A DNA stretch of 64,000 nt from Winogradskyella ludwigii. Lineage in GTDB: Bacteria > Bacteroidota > Bacteroidia > Flavobacteriales > Flavobacteriaceae. Shown in pieces: positions 17,143 through 26,167 of the stretch. The notes beneath the pieces are model-generated. The model was not told the origin of the DNA and searched no databases. It worked only from the letters and a program-made list of their open reading frames with translations. Position 1 is the stretch's first letter; each line of letters opens with the position of its first letter. The position numbers were made by a program, and so were the translations under genes. The stretch lies in contig NZ_JABFDF010000005.1 in NCBI RefSeq assembly GCF_013403985.1, positions 186,001 to 250,000 of the forward strand. The letters run 5' to 3'.

Positions 17143-17733
17143 TTAACCTAATAAATCACTGTGAATTATCATAGGAATAACGAGTCCAACGGTTATTGAA
17201 GAAAGTACCATAATCCAATCTCTACGTGAAAATCTAAAAATAGTCTGACATAAAAATCCAAGAAATAAGACGATGAATACAATAATAACTTGTGCGATTT
17301 CAATTCCTAAAGCGAACTCAACAAGCAATTCTAATTTATTTTCAGACTGACCTGAAAACATTTTAAACTCTCTTGCAAACCCTAAACCGTGTATAATTCC
17401 AAAAAATAAGGTGGTAAAAAACAACAAGCCTATCTTATTATTTTTAGATTTCTTGCCTGCCGTAAAGACGTTGTAAAGTGCCATGATTAAAATGGTGACA
17501 GGAATAAGAAATTCTACCAATTTACCATTAACACTAACAATACCATAAGCTGCTAAAACCAATGATAGCGTGTGACCAACTGTAAATGTAGTTACTAAAA
17601 GAAGTACGCGTTTCCAATCATTCAATAGATAAGGAACAGCTAATACCATTAAAAAAAGAATGTGGTCGTAACCATTGATGTCTAAGACGTGGTTCATGCC
17701 ATATTGAACATTAAACCAAAAATTTTCTAGCAT
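17143..17733 (-). CDS. HupE/UreJ-like membrane protein
   Basis: About 196 residues with six hydrophobic segments. The GYDHILFLMVLAVPYL near the N-terminus, TFTVGHTLSLVLAAYG, and FGIIHGLGFA motifs, each with a conserved histidine, match the HupE/UreJ family, whose members are linked to nickel or cobalt uptake. No hydrogenase, urease or cobalamin synthesis gene is in this window, though the B12-dependent metH lies just downstream. I use the ATG at 17733 because the longer frame would start at a TTG (17757) and add only eight residues before the conserved region. Confidence 0.8.
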   Translation of the reverse strand: MLENFWFNVQYGMNHVLDINGYDHILFLMVLAVPYLLNDWKRVLLLVTTFTVGHTLSLVLAAYGIVSVNGKLVEFLIPVTILIMALYNVFTAGKKSKNNKIGLLFFTTLFFGIIHGLGFAREFKMFSGQSENKLELLVEFALGIEIAQVIIVFIVLFLGFLCQTIFRFSRRDWIMVLSSITVGLVIPMIIHSDLLG

Positions 17734-17868
17734 ATGTAATATTTTAGGGAAAACCAAAGTTACAATTAAAAGCCTTAGGACGTGGTTAAAATAAAGTGAA
17801 TAAAATTTGTTTAATCCTATTTTCTTTCGGAATATTGTAATTCATTAAGTTCAAACAACTTTTGAAAT

Positions 17869-17988
17869 GTTATCAAGAAAGGTGGAGGGATTAGACCCTT
17901 TGATACCTTAGCAACCCTTAAACTTATTAAGAAGGTGCTAACTTCTACGTAATTGTCGATTCATTTATCGTACAATTGGATAGATAAC
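17869..17988 (+). promoter_or_regulatory. SAM-I (S-box) riboswitch
   Basis: The P1 helix pairs GTTATC (17869-17874) with GATAAC (17983-17988). Between them are the SAM-I landmarks in order: AAGAAAGGTGGAGGGA, ACCC, GCAACC and GAAGGTGCTAACTTC. SAM binding normally shuts off methionine synthesis genes. It lies 100 bp before metZ and would control the metZ-metH-metF genes. A weak hairpin ACGTC-TCT-GACGT (18042-18054), followed by a T-rich stretch to 18066, is a candidate expression platform; I could not identify a convincing antiterminator. Confidence 0.93.
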
Positions 17989-18088
17989 CAAACATAATTA
18001 CACATCTGTAATTAAATTTCTATATAACATTTTCTGTACATACGTCTCTGACGTTTTAAGTTTTTTGAGTAATTTAAAAAGATAGAAA

Positions 18089-19258
18089 ATGAGCTCTAAG
18101 CATATTGAAACACAAGCCATACGCACACAAATAGAACGTTCGCAATATTTAGAGCATTCTAGTCCTATGTATCTAACATCGAGTTATGTTTTTGAAGATG
18201 CTGAAGATATGCGTGCGTCTTTTGCAGATGAAAAAGAAAGAAATATATACAGTCGGTATTCTAATCCAAACACATCAGAGTTTGTAGAAAAGGTGTGTCT
18301 AATGGAAGGTGCAGAACGCGGTTACGCCTTTGCATCTGGCATGTCTGCCGTATTTTCAACATTTGCCGCTTTATTAAATTCAGATGATCATGTGGTTTCA
18401 TGCCGCAGTATTTTTGGTTCAACTCAAACCTTATTTAATAACATATTACCTAAGTGGAATATTTCAACAAGCTATTTTAAAATTGATGAATTAGATACTA
18501 TTGAAAGTCTAATTCAACCCAACACCAAGGTTATTTATGCTGAGAGCCCTACAAATCCTGCTGTAGACATTTTAGATTTACAACGTTTAGGCGACATTGC
18601 AAAAAAGCACAATCTTATATTTATAATAGACAATTGTTTTGCAACACCATACTTGCAGCAGCCTATAAAATTTGGCGCTAATTTAGTAATTCATTCTGCT
18701 ACAAAATTAATGGATGGACAAGGCAGAGTTTTAGGAGGTGTTACTGTTGGTAGTGCCGATTTAATCCAAAAAATATATTTATTTTCAAGAAATACAGGTC
18801 CTGCTTTATCACCATTTAATGCCTGGGTTTTATCTAAAAGTTTAGAAACTTTACCTGTTAGAGTAGACAGACATTGCGATAATGCATTAAAAGTTGCGAC
18901 TTTTTTAGAGTCTAACGCTAATGTAAATTTTGTAAAATATCCATTTTTAAAATCGCATCCACAATACGAATTAGCAAAAAAACAAATGAAACTAGGAGGC
19001 AATGTTGTGGCTTTTGAAATAAAAGGAGGCATTGAAGCAGGCAGAAAGTTCCTTAATGCTATTAAGTTGTTATCACTTTCTGCAAATTTAGGAGACACCA
19101 GAACAATTGTAACGCATCCTGCATCTACAACACACGCCAAAATACCAGAAGATGTCCGTTTAGAAACAGGTATAACTTCAGGATTAATCAGAGTATCTGT
19201 TGGTTTAGAACATCCAGAAGATATTATTAACGATTTAAAACAAGCTTTAGAAAACTAA
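18089..19258 (+). CDS. metZ: O-acylhomoserine sulfhydrylase (MetZ-like), PLP-dependent
   Basis: 389 residues of the Cys/Met metabolism PLP enzyme family. The Schiff-base lysine lies in HSATKLMDGQGRVLGG; the DGQGRVLGG extension is typical of MetZ-type enzymes that join sulfide directly to O-succinyl- or O-acetylhomoserine to give homocysteine. Other landmarks are YSRYSNPNTSEFVEK, FASGMSAVFS and VIYAESPTNP. First gene after the SAM-I riboswitch, which supports a role in methionine synthesis rather than degradation. A cystathionine gamma-synthase or lyase is the alternative, as these enzymes are hard to separate by eye. Confidence 0.85.
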   Translation: MSSKHIETQAIRTQIERSQYLEHSSPMYLTSSYVFEDAEDMRASFADEKERNIYSRYSNPNTSEFVEKVCLMEGAERGYAFASGMSAVFSTFAALLNSDDHVVSCRSIFGSTQTLFNNILPKWNISTSYFKIDELDTIESLIQPNTKVIYAESPTNPAVDILDLQRLGDIAKKHNLIFIIDNCFATPYLQQPIKFGANLVIHSATKLMDGQGRVLGGVTVGSADLIQKIYLFSRNTGPALSPFNAWVLSKSLETLPVRVDRHCDNALKVATFLESNANVNFVKYPFLKSHPQYELAKKQMKLGGNVVAFEIKGGIEAGRKFLNAIKLLSLSANLGDTRTIVTHPASTTHAKIPEDVRLETGITSGLIRVSVGLEHPEDIINDLKQALEN

Positions 19259-19318
19259 GGTTAGTTCGAGTGATTTTATGCCATCGGAATAAAGTTGTAT
19301 CGAGAACAAAAAAATATT

Positions 19319-20320
19319 ATGAGCACAATAAAAGACGAATTACAAAAGCGAATCTTGGTTTTAGATGGAGCTATGGGAACTATGCTTCAACAATACAATT
19401 TTCAAGAAGAAGATTTTAGAGGCGAACGTTTTAAAGATTACCCATCACCTTTACAAGGAAATAACGATTTACTATCACTTACACAACCTGAAGCTATTGC
19501 AGAAATTCATGCAAAATATTTTGAAGCTGGCGCAGACATCGTAGAAACTAATACGTTTTCTGGAACTACAATCGCTATGGCAGATTATGACATGGAAGAT
19601 TTGGTTTATGAACTGAATTATGAATCGGCTAAAATCGCAAAACAAGTTGCTGACAAATTCTCAAAAGAAAATCCTGATAAACCTCGTTTTGTTGCAGGTA
19701 GTATTGGTCCAACTAACAAAACCGCAAGTTTATCACCAGATGTGAATCGACCAGAATACAGAGCGATTACATTTAATGAATTACGCATCGCCTACAAACA
19801 ACAAGTAGAAGCCTTAATTGATGGAGGCGTTGATTTGCTTTTAGTCGAAACTATTTTTGATACGTTGAATGCAAAAGCAGCTTTATTCGCCATTGAAGAA
19901 GTAAAAGAAGAACGCCATATTGATATTCCGATTATGGTTTCTGGTACTATAACTGATGCTTCAGGTAGAACATTATCCGGACAAACGGTTGAAGCATTTT
20001 TAGCTTCAATATCACATATTCCATTATTGAGTGTTGGTTTTAATTGTGCCCTTGGTGCGCAACAATTAAAACCTTATTTGCAAAGACTTTCTAACGAAAC
20101 GGAATTTTTCACCTCAGCACATCCTAACGCAGGTTTACCAAATGCCTTTGGAGAATATGAAGAAACACCGAAGCAAATGCAACAATATATTGAAGACTAT
20201 TTAAAAGATGGTTTAATAAATATAATTGGTGGTTGCTGCGGTACAAGTCCTGCTCATATTAAAGCAATTGCCGAAGCTGCCAAGAACTACGAACCAAGAA
20301 AAATTGTCATTCCTGCGTAG
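19319..20320 (+). CDS. metH: Methionine synthase, homocysteine-binding module (split MetH N-part)
   Basis: 333 residues corresponding to the homocysteine S-methyltransferase domain of Met[27 protein letters not shown], and the three zinc-binding cysteines (FNCALGA plus GGCCGTSP). It transfers the methyl group from methylcobalamin carried by the partner protein encoded next. The ATG at 19319 is preferred over an upstream TTG at 19295. The last codons and stop lie inside a palindromic repeat (20309-20328), so the C-terminal VIPA is supplied by repeat sequence. A separate N-module is common in Bacteroidota and is not a frameshift. Confidence 0.92.
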   Translation: MSTIKDELQKRILVLDGAMGTMLQQYNFQEEDFRGERFKDYPSPLQGNNDLLSLTQPEAIAEIHAKYFEAGADIVETNTFSGTTIAMADYDMEDLVYELNYESAKIAKQVADKFSKENPDKPRFVAGSIGPTNKTASLSPDVNRPEYRAITFNELRIAYKQQVEALIDGGVDLLLVETIFDTLNAKAALFAIEEVKEERHIDIPIMVSGTITDASGRTLSGQTVEAFLASISHIPLLSVGFNCALGAQQLKPYLQRLSNETEFFTSAHPNAGLPNAFGEYEETPKQMQQYIEDYLKDGLINIIGGCCGTSPAHIKAIAEAAKNYEPRKIVIPA

Positions 20321-20328
20321 GCAGGAAT
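20309..20328. repeat. Palindromic repeat, copy 1
   Basis: ATTCCTGC (20309-20316), a 4-nt spacer GTAG, then GCAGGAAT (20321-20328). The spacer contains the stop codon of the upstream metH module. The same arms recur at 23029-23048 and, further apart, at 60639-60681. Confidence 0.8.
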
Positions 20329-20347
20329 CCACTTTGAAAAGACTAAC

Positions 20348-23023
20348 ATGACTCAAAATAAAAATTATCTTACGCTCTCTGGTTTAGAACCTTTAATAGT
20401 TACACCTGAAAGTAATTTTATAAATATTGGCGAACGAACCAATGTTACTGGTTCTCGAAAATTTCTTCGACTCATAAAAGAAGAAAAATATGATGAAGCA
20501 TTAGAAGTAGCAAGGGATCAGGTTGATGGTGGTGCGCAAATTCTAGACGTTAACATGGATGAAGGGATGTTGGATGGTGTTTATGCCATGACGACCTTTT
20601 TAAATTTGATTGCTTCAGAACCCGATATTTCTCGAATCCCTTTAATGATAGACAGTTCTAAATGGGAAATCATAGAAGCTGGCTTACAAGTAGCTCAAGG
20701 AAAATGTGTAGTAAATTCTATCAGTTTAAAGGAAGGTGAAGCCCAATTTAAACACCATGCAAAACTCATTAAACGATATGGAGCTGCTGTAGTCGTGATG
20801 GCTTTTGACGAAGATGGTCAAGCCGATAATTACAATAGACGGATCGAAATTTGTAAACGTTCGTATCATATTTTGGTAAACGAACTTAAATTTCCGGCTC
20901 AAGATATCATCTTTGATCCCAATATTTTCCCGGTGGCTACAGGTATGGACGAGCATCGCAGAAATGCACTCGACTTTTTTGAAGCGACCAAATGGATTCG
21001 TGAAAATTTACCATATGCTAACGTTTCTGGAGGGGTAAGTAATGTCTCTTTTTCTTTTAGAGGAAATAATATTGTGCGAGAAGCAATGCATTCTGCCTTT
21101 TTATATCATGCGATTAAAAACGGAATGAATATGGGAATCGTCAACCCAACAATGTTAGAAATTTATGATGAAATTGACAAAGATTTATTAGAGCGCGTAG
21201 AAGATGTTTTGTTTGACAAACGTGATGATGCAACAGAACGCTTATTAGATTTTGCTGAATCCTTAAAAGGACAGAAAAAAGAACATGAAGAAAAGGTATT
21301 AGAATGGAGAAGTAATCCTTTACAGGAACGAATTACACATGCCTTAGTTAAAGGTATTGATGCATTTATTCTTGAAGATGTGGAAGAAGCACGTGTAGCT
21401 TCAGAAAAACCAATTCATGTTATAGAAGGTCATTTAATGATTGGCATGAACGTGGTTGGTGATTTATTTGGAAGCGGTAAAATGTTTTTACCTCAAGTGG
21501 TAAAATCGGCACGAGTAATGAAAAAAGCGGTGGCTTACCTTCAACCCTTTATTGAAGCCGAAAAAGATGGAAAACAAGAATTTGCAGGTAAAATATTAAT
21601 GGCAACCGTTAAAGGTGATGTGCATGATATTGGAAAGAATATAGTAAGCGTTGTTTTGGGCTGTAATAACTACGAAATTGTAGATCTAGGAGTTATGGTT
21701 CCTCCAGAAAAAATAATTGAAACGGCCATAAGAGAAAAGGTAGATATTATTGGGTTGAGCGGTTTAATTACACCATCCCTTGATGAAATGGTTTATGTTT
21801 CTAAAGAACTCGAAAAGCAAAATGTGAAAATCCCTCTTATTATTGGAGGAGCAACAACCTCTAGAGCACATTCGGCTGTTAAAATTGCACCACATTACAC
21901 AAATACTGTTGTTCATATCAATGATGCATCGAGAGCAGTAACTGTCGTTGGAGATTTACTCAAAAAAGATAGCAAAATATATAAAAATCAGATTCGTGAG
22001 GAGTACGATTTGTTTCGAGAACAATTCTTAAAACGAACTCGAAAAAAAGAATACTTAACGATAAAAGACGCTAGAAAAAACAAATTTAAAATTGATTGGA
22101 ATACCTCTGAAATCGTAAAACCAAAACAACTAGGGATTCAAATTATTGAAGATTTTGATATTACAAAACTTGAAGATTTCATTGATTGGTCACCATTTTT
22201 TAGAAGTTGGGATTTACATGGAAAATATCCAGCGATTTTAACGGATAATGTCGTTGGAGAACAAGCCACAGAATTATTTGCCGATGCAAAAGTATTATTG
22301 AAACGTATTTTTGATGAAAAGCTTTTAAAGGCAAAAGCCATTTTTGGTTTGTTTGAAGCCAATACAATTAACGATGATGATATTGAGATTAAGGATACTT
22401 CTGGTAAAATAGTAGATACATTTTTAACGCTACGTCAACAATCCAAAAAATCAGAAGGGAAGCCAAACATTGCTTTATCCGATTTTATTGCGCCAAAAGC
22501 CACAGGAAAAAAAGATTATATGGGTTGTTTTTGTGTGTCAACCGGTTTTGGAACCGCAGAATTAGCTGCTCAATTTGAAGCAGAGCACGATGATTATAAT
22601 TCGATTATGATTAAAGCATTAGCCGATCGATTAGCTGAAGCTTTTGCAGAATACTTACACAAAGAAGTTAGAATTAACCACTGGAATTACACCAATGACA
22701 ACAACCTAACTAACGATGATTTAATTAAAGAAAACTACAAAGGAATTAGACCAGCACCTGGTTATCCTGCTTGTCCTGATCATTTAGAAAAGAAAACTAT
22801 TTGGAACCTTTTAAAGGTTAAAGAAAATATTGGAGTTGAACTCACAGATAGTTTAGCGATGTGGCCAGCCGCCAGTGTAAGTGGTTATTATTTCGCAAAC
22901 CCTGAAGCGCGTTATTTTGGATTAGGAAAAATAAAAGAAGATCAGGTTGAAGATTATAGTAAACGTAGAAATATTTCAAATGAAGAAGCAACGAAATGGT
23001 TGAGTCCTAATATTGCGGATTAA
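20348..23023 (+). CDS. metH: Methionine synthase, folate/cobalamin/activation modules (split MetH C-part)
   Basis: 891 residues. The order is pterin-binding domain (about 20-290; [25 protein letters not shown]), cobalamin cap (about 320-410), B12-binding Rossmann domain with [12 protein letters not shown] (His is the lower cobalt ligand) at about 420-550, and SAM-dependent activation domain (about 570-890; [18 protein letters not shown]). With the preceding 333-residue protein it makes a complete B12-dependent methionine synthase. The gap between the two genes is 27 bp. Under the SAM riboswitch at 17869-17988. Confidence 0.95.
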   Translation: MTQNKNYLTLSGLEPLIVTPESNFINIGERTNVTGSRKFLRLIKEEKYDEALEVARDQVDGGAQILDVNMDEGMLDGVYAMTTFLNLIASEPDISRIPLMIDSSKWEIIEAGLQVAQGKCVVNSISLKEGEAQFKHHAKLIKRYGAAVVVMAFDEDGQADNYNRRIEICKRSYHILVNELKFPAQDIIFDPNIFPVATGMDEHRRNALDFFEATKWIRENLPYANVSGGVSNVSFSFRGNNIVREAMHSAFLYHAIKNGMNMGIVNPTMLEIYDEIDKDLLERVEDVLFDKRDDATERLLDFAESLKGQKKEHEEKVLEWRSNPLQERITHALVKGIDAFILEDVEEARVASEKPIHVIEGHLMIGMNVVGDLFGSGKMFLPQVVKSARVMKKAVAYLQPFIEAEKDGKQEFAGKILMATVKGDVHDIGKNIVSVVLGCNNYEIVDLGVMVPPEKIIETAIREKVDIIGLSGLITPSLDEMVYVSKELEKQNVKIPLIIGGATTSRAHSAVKIAPHYTNTVVHINDASRAVTVVGDLLKKDSKIYKNQIREEYDLFREQFLKRTRKKEYLTIKDARKNKFKIDWNTSEIVKPKQLGIQIIEDFDITKLEDFIDWSPFFRSWDLHGKYPAILTDNVVGEQATELFADAKVLLKRIFDEKLLKAKAIFGLFEANTINDDDIEIKDTSGKIVDTFLTLRQQSKKSEGKPNIALSDFIAPKATGKKDYMGCFCVSTGFGTAELAAQFEAEHDDYNSIMIKALADRLAEAFAEYLHKEVRINHWNYTNDNNLTNDDLIKENYKGIRPAPGYPACPDHLEKKTIWNLLKVKENIGVELTDSLAMWPAASVSGYYFANPEARYFGLGKIKEDQVEDYSKRRNISNEEATKWLSPNIAD

Positions 23024-23028
23024 CAGTA

Positions 23029-23048
23029 ATTCCTGCACAAGCAGGAAT
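23029..23048. repeat. Palindromic repeat, copy 2
   Basis: ATTCCTGC, spacer ACAA, GCAGGAAT; identical arms to copy 1. It begins 6 bp after the metH stop codon. Confidence 0.8.
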
Positions 23049-23079
23049 CTATTTTATAATATAATTAGTAATTAAAAAG

Positions 23080-23098
23080 ATTCCCACTTTCGTGGGAA
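23080..23098. repeat. Related palindromic repeat, variant core
   Basis: TTCCCAC (23081-23087), spacer TTTC, GTGGGAA (23092-23098). Same design as copies 1 and 2 but with a TTCCCAC core. It ends 6 bp before the metF ATG and covers the place where a ribosome binding site would be. Confidence 0.65.
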
Positions 23099-23104
23099 GT
23101 GCGT

Positions 23105-24058
23105 ATGAAAGTAACAGATCACATAAAAAACGCCAATGGAAAAACCTTATTTTCCTTTGAAATTATTCCACCTAAAAAAGGAAATAGCATTCAGCAACTC
23201 TATAATAATATTGAGCCTTTAATGGAATTTAACCCACCTTTTATAGATGTTACAACCTCTAGAGAAGAATACCTCTATATTGAAAAAGAGGGGCTTCTAG
23301 ATCGTAAGATTACACGTATGCGACCAGGAACTGTTGGTATTTGTGCTGCTATTAAACACAAATATGACGTTGATACGGTTCCGCATGTATTGTGTGGTGG
23401 ATTTACAAAAGAAGAAACAGAGTATTTGCTTGTAGATTGTCATTATCTAGGTATAAATAATGTGATGGCCTTACGAGGAGATGCTATGAAGCATCAACAA
23501 TATTTTGAGGCTTGTGATGGAGGACACCAATTTGCAAAAGGTTTGGTGAGTCAGATTCAAAATCTTAATAAAGGGCAGTATTTACATGATGTTCTTGAGG
23601 CTGATGACAAATCTGATTTTTGCATTGGAGTTGCTGGTTATCCTGAAAAACATATTGAATCACCATCTTTAAAGACGGATTTAAAACGTCTAAAAGAAAA
23701 AGTAGATGCAGGAGCTGATTACGTAGTTACGCAAATGTTTTTTGACAATAAAAAGTATTTTGAATTTGTTTCAGCTGCTAAAGCAGAAGGGATTAATGTA
23801 CCTATAATTCCTGGTATTAAACCTATTGCCGTAAAGCGCCATTTACAGTTATTACCACAAGTTTTTAAAATTGATTTACCTGAAGATTTAATAGAAGCTG
23901 TAGATGGTTGTAAAAGCAATGAACAAGTGCGGCAAGTTGGCGTAGAATGGGCTATTCAACAATCTAAGGAATTACAACAAGCAGGTGTTCCTGTTTTGCA
24001 CTACTATTCTATGGGAAAAAGTGACAATATAAAAGCGATTGCTTCTGAGTTGTTTTAG
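23105..24058 (+). CDS. metF: 5,10-methylenetetrahydrofolate reductase
   Basis: About 317 residues. FSFEIIPPKKG near the N-terminus, VTTSREEYLYIEKEG, CHYLGINNVMALRGD and DYVVTQMFFDNKKYFEF are family landmarks of the FAD-dependent TIM-barrel enzyme. It makes the 5-methyl-THF that MetH uses. I chose the ATG at 23105; a GTG at 23099 would start inside the preceding palindrome. Last gene of the riboswitch-controlled methionine group, convergent with the EamA gene 4 bp away. Confidence 0.95.
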   Translation: MKVTDHIKNANGKTLFSFEIIPPKKGNSIQQLYNNIEPLMEFNPPFIDVTTSREEYLYIEKEGLLDRKITRMRPGTVGICAAIKHKYDVDTVPHVLCGGFTKEETEYLLVDCHYLGINNVMALRGDAMKHQQYFEACDGGHQFAKGLVSQIQNLNKGQYLHDVLEADDKSDFCIGVAGYPEKHIESPSLKTDLKRLKEKVDAGADYVVTQMFFDNKKYFEFVSAAKAEGINVPIIPGIKPIAVKRHLQLLPQVFKIDLPEDLIEAVDGCKSNEQVRQVGVEWAIQQSKELQQAGVPVLHYYSMGKSDNIKAIASELF

Positions 24059-24062
24059 TATT

Positions 24063-24875
24063 CTATTTTTTCTTTGTCACAACGTTCAACGTTAAGCCCA
24101 AGACAATAAGTAAAATTCCGAAAACAGTCCAAATGGTATAAATTTCGCCAAACCAGAATAAGCCGATGATCATGGTGAAAATAACCTCTAGATATTTAAG
24201 TGGTGCTATTTGATTGGTCTCGCCTACTTGCATGGCTTTGGTCATGTACAATTGCGCAAAATAGCCAAAAACACCTAAACTTAATAATACTAGCCATTCT
24301 TTACCAACAGGATTTACCCAATTACTTATAGATAAAAGTCCACCAATAACTGCAGAAATAAACATAAAGTAATTAACGATAACTACAGGATGATCTGCAT
24401 CTCCAATTTTTCGTATTGTGATATAAACTAAACCAGCAAACACAGCAGATGTTAATGCCAAAACAACACCTGTGATTTGTATTTCTGTGTCATCAAATCC
24501 TTTTAAGATTAAAACACCTGCGAATGCAATTCCAAAGAATAACCATTGTATAGGTTTTATCTTTTCCTTTAGAATAAATAGCGCAAAAATAGTAGCAAAA
24601 ATGGGTGCTATGTATCGTAAAGAAACTGCGGTTCCCATGGCTATATATTTTATAGACATAAAGAATAATACCATTGAAATAAGACCAACGACACTTCGCA
24701 TTATCATTAAACCTTTCTTATTTCCTAATAATGAAATCTTATTTTTTAATAAAAATGGAATGGTAAAAAACAAAGAACCTAGCGCTCTAAAAAACACGAT
24801 TTGATAAACACTAAAATTGTTTAACGACTTTACAAATACATTTAAAAACGTAAATGCTAATGCGCTAATGATCAT
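24063..24875 (-). CDS. EamA/DMT family transporter
   Basis: 270 residues with about ten hydrophobic segments forming two EamA repeats: SALAFTFLNVFVK ... FFRALGSLFFTIPF in the first and VLALTSAVFAGLVYI ... LKYLEVIFTMIIGLFWFGE in the second. These are inner-membrane exporters of amino acids or metabolites; the substrate cannot be read. The frame remains open about 30 bp upstream without an ATG, so a slightly longer N-terminus (KKAIQY) from an unusual start is possible. It is not obviously part of the alginate locus that begins upstream. Confidence 0.85.
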   Translation of the reverse strand: MIISALAFTFLNVFVKSLNNFSVYQIVFFRALGSLFFTIPFLLKNKISLLGNKKGLMIMRSVVGLISMVLFFMSIKYIAMGTAVSLRYIAPIFATIFALFILKEKIKPIQWLFFGIAFAGVLILKGFDDTEIQITGVVLALTSAVFAGLVYITIRKIGDADHPVVIVNYFMFISAVIGGLLSISNWVNPVGKEWLVLLSLGVFGYFAQLYMTKAMQVGETNQIAPLKYLEVIFTMIIGLFWFGEIYTIWTVFGILLIVLGLTLNVVTKKK

Positions 24876-24964
24876 GTATTGTATGGCCTTCTTCAGAATA
24901 TTAGTATTTTGAAATTATTAAGTGATAAAAAGATCTAATATAAAGGAATATAGAAACTAAACCT

Positions 24965-25480
24965 TTAGGCATTAAGCAAATTAATTAAACTATCATAAGA
25001 GAGTTGTTTAATCTCATCTACAGATTGACTCCCTTTAATCTGAAGTAATTCTATTGGAAATGAATTACCTGTGTATTCTGATTTTTCCTTATGTTCTGAT
25101 GAGACAACTATAATTCCATCAATGGAACCATCGCTTAGACTTTTTATATAATCTAACTCTTTAGTTGAAGAGTTAAAAGACTGATAAAACAGAATTCTAT
25201 AGCCTAACTTTTCTGCAGATTTTTGCAAATAGCAAAGTGAATAACCATAACATGTTTCAGTAACCTTTGGTAATATTACAGCGATAGAACCCGTTTTTTG
25301 AATTCTAAGTGAAACAGCATAATTATTTGGAACGTAATTATGCTGTTTTGCTATAGTTTTAATTGATTCTCGTGTGGCTTTACTAATCTCAAGCTTATTA
25401 TTTAAAGCCTTAGATACCGTAGATATAGAATATCCTGATAAAAATGAAATTTGTTTTATGGTTATAGCCGACGATTTCAA
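24965..25480 (-). CDS. Half-length LacI-type regulator
   Basis: 171 residues. Residues 1-55 are a LacI helix-turn-helix and hinge (ITIKQISFLSGYSISTVSKALNNK ... HNYVPNNYAVSLR); residues 60-150 match only the N-terminal subdomain of the periplasmic-binding fold (GSIAVILPKVTETCYGYSL, YRILFYQSFNSS, SDGSIDGIIVVSSE). A full LacI protein is about 340 residues. The start is a TTG, two codons after the eda stop (TAA-CTA-TTG) and in the same frame. A short helix (SVDEIKQLSYDSLINLLNA) ends the protein, so it looks trimmed rather than freshly broken. It may still dimerise and bind DNA without sensing sugar, or be a decaying gene. Confidence 0.7.
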   Translation of the reverse strand: MKSSAITIKQISFLSGYSISTVSKALNNKLEISKATRESIKTIAKQHNYVPNNYAVSLRIQKTGSIAVILPKVTETCYGYSLCYLQKSAEKLGYRILFYQSFNSSTKELDYIKSLSDGSIDGIIVVSSEHKEKSEYTGNSFPIELLQIKGSQSVDEIKQLSYDSLINLLNA

Positions 25481-25483
25481 TAG

Positions 25484-26152
25484 TTATGATTTTAAGTCAC
25501 TAATTATACTTAATGCATTTCTTGTATCTGATTCAATTTTTGCTAAATCATAGTTTCCATCTGCACCTTTAGCTATAAGTTTAGAGCCCATACCTACACA
25601 AGTTACACCAGCTTTAAACCATCCTTCTAAATTCTCTCTAGTTGGAGAAACACCACCTGTAGGCATAACGCTTGTCCATGGTTGAGGACCTTTAATAGCC
25701 TTAACAAAATCAGGACCATAAATACCACCTGGAAAAAGTTTTACAACCTCACAACCTAATTCTTCTGCTCTACAGATTTCAGTTAAAGAACCACATCCAG
25801 GAGACCATGCCACTTTACGTCTATTACAAACAATAGCGATATCTTCTCTTAAAACAGGTGTTACTATAAAGTTGGCACCTAAAGCCATAAAACGTGAAGC
25901 TGAAGCTGCATCTGTAACAGAACCAACACCCATAATCATTCCTGGTAACTCTTTAAGAACCCATTTGTTAAGCTCTCCAAAAACTTCGTGAGCAAAATCT
26001 CCTCTTGCTGTAAACTCTAATAAACGCGCACCACCATCGTAAGTCGCTTTTATTACTTGTTTACCTATTTCTAAATCTGCATTATAAAACAAAGGCACCA
26101 TTCCTGTTTCCTTCATTACGTTTGCAACTTCTATTCTTGTATAATTTGCCAT
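25484..26152 (-). CDS. eda: KDPG aldolase (2-dehydro-3-deoxy-phosphogluconate aldolase)
   Basis: 222 residues of the KDPG/KHG aldolase TIM-barrel family. The Schiff-base lysine is in CEVVKLFPGGIYGPDF; the catalytic glutamate and phosphate contacts are in LLEFTARGD and MPTGGVSPTREN. It splits KDPG to pyruvate and glyceraldehyde-3-phosphate, the last step of alginate monomer breakdown. It sits 15 bp after the phosphofructokinase-like gene in the kdgK-pfk-eda operon. Confidence 0.95.
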   Translation of the reverse strand: MANYTRIEVANVMKETGMVPLFYNADLEIGKQVIKATYDGGARLLEFTARGDFAHEVFGELNKWVLKELPGMIMGVGSVTDAASASRFMALGANFIVTPVLREDIAIVCNRRKVAWSPGCGSLTEICRAEELGCEVVKLFPGGIYGPDFVKAIKGPQPWTSVMPTGGVSPTRENLEGWFKAGVTCVGMGSKLIAKGADGNYDLAKIESDTRNALSIISDLKS

Positions 26153-26167
26153 AATATTATCTTTTAT

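Noticed and set aside
19295..20348. Frameshift splitting metH
   Set aside because: Both parts have complete domains, own starts and stops; split MetH is common in Bacteroidota.
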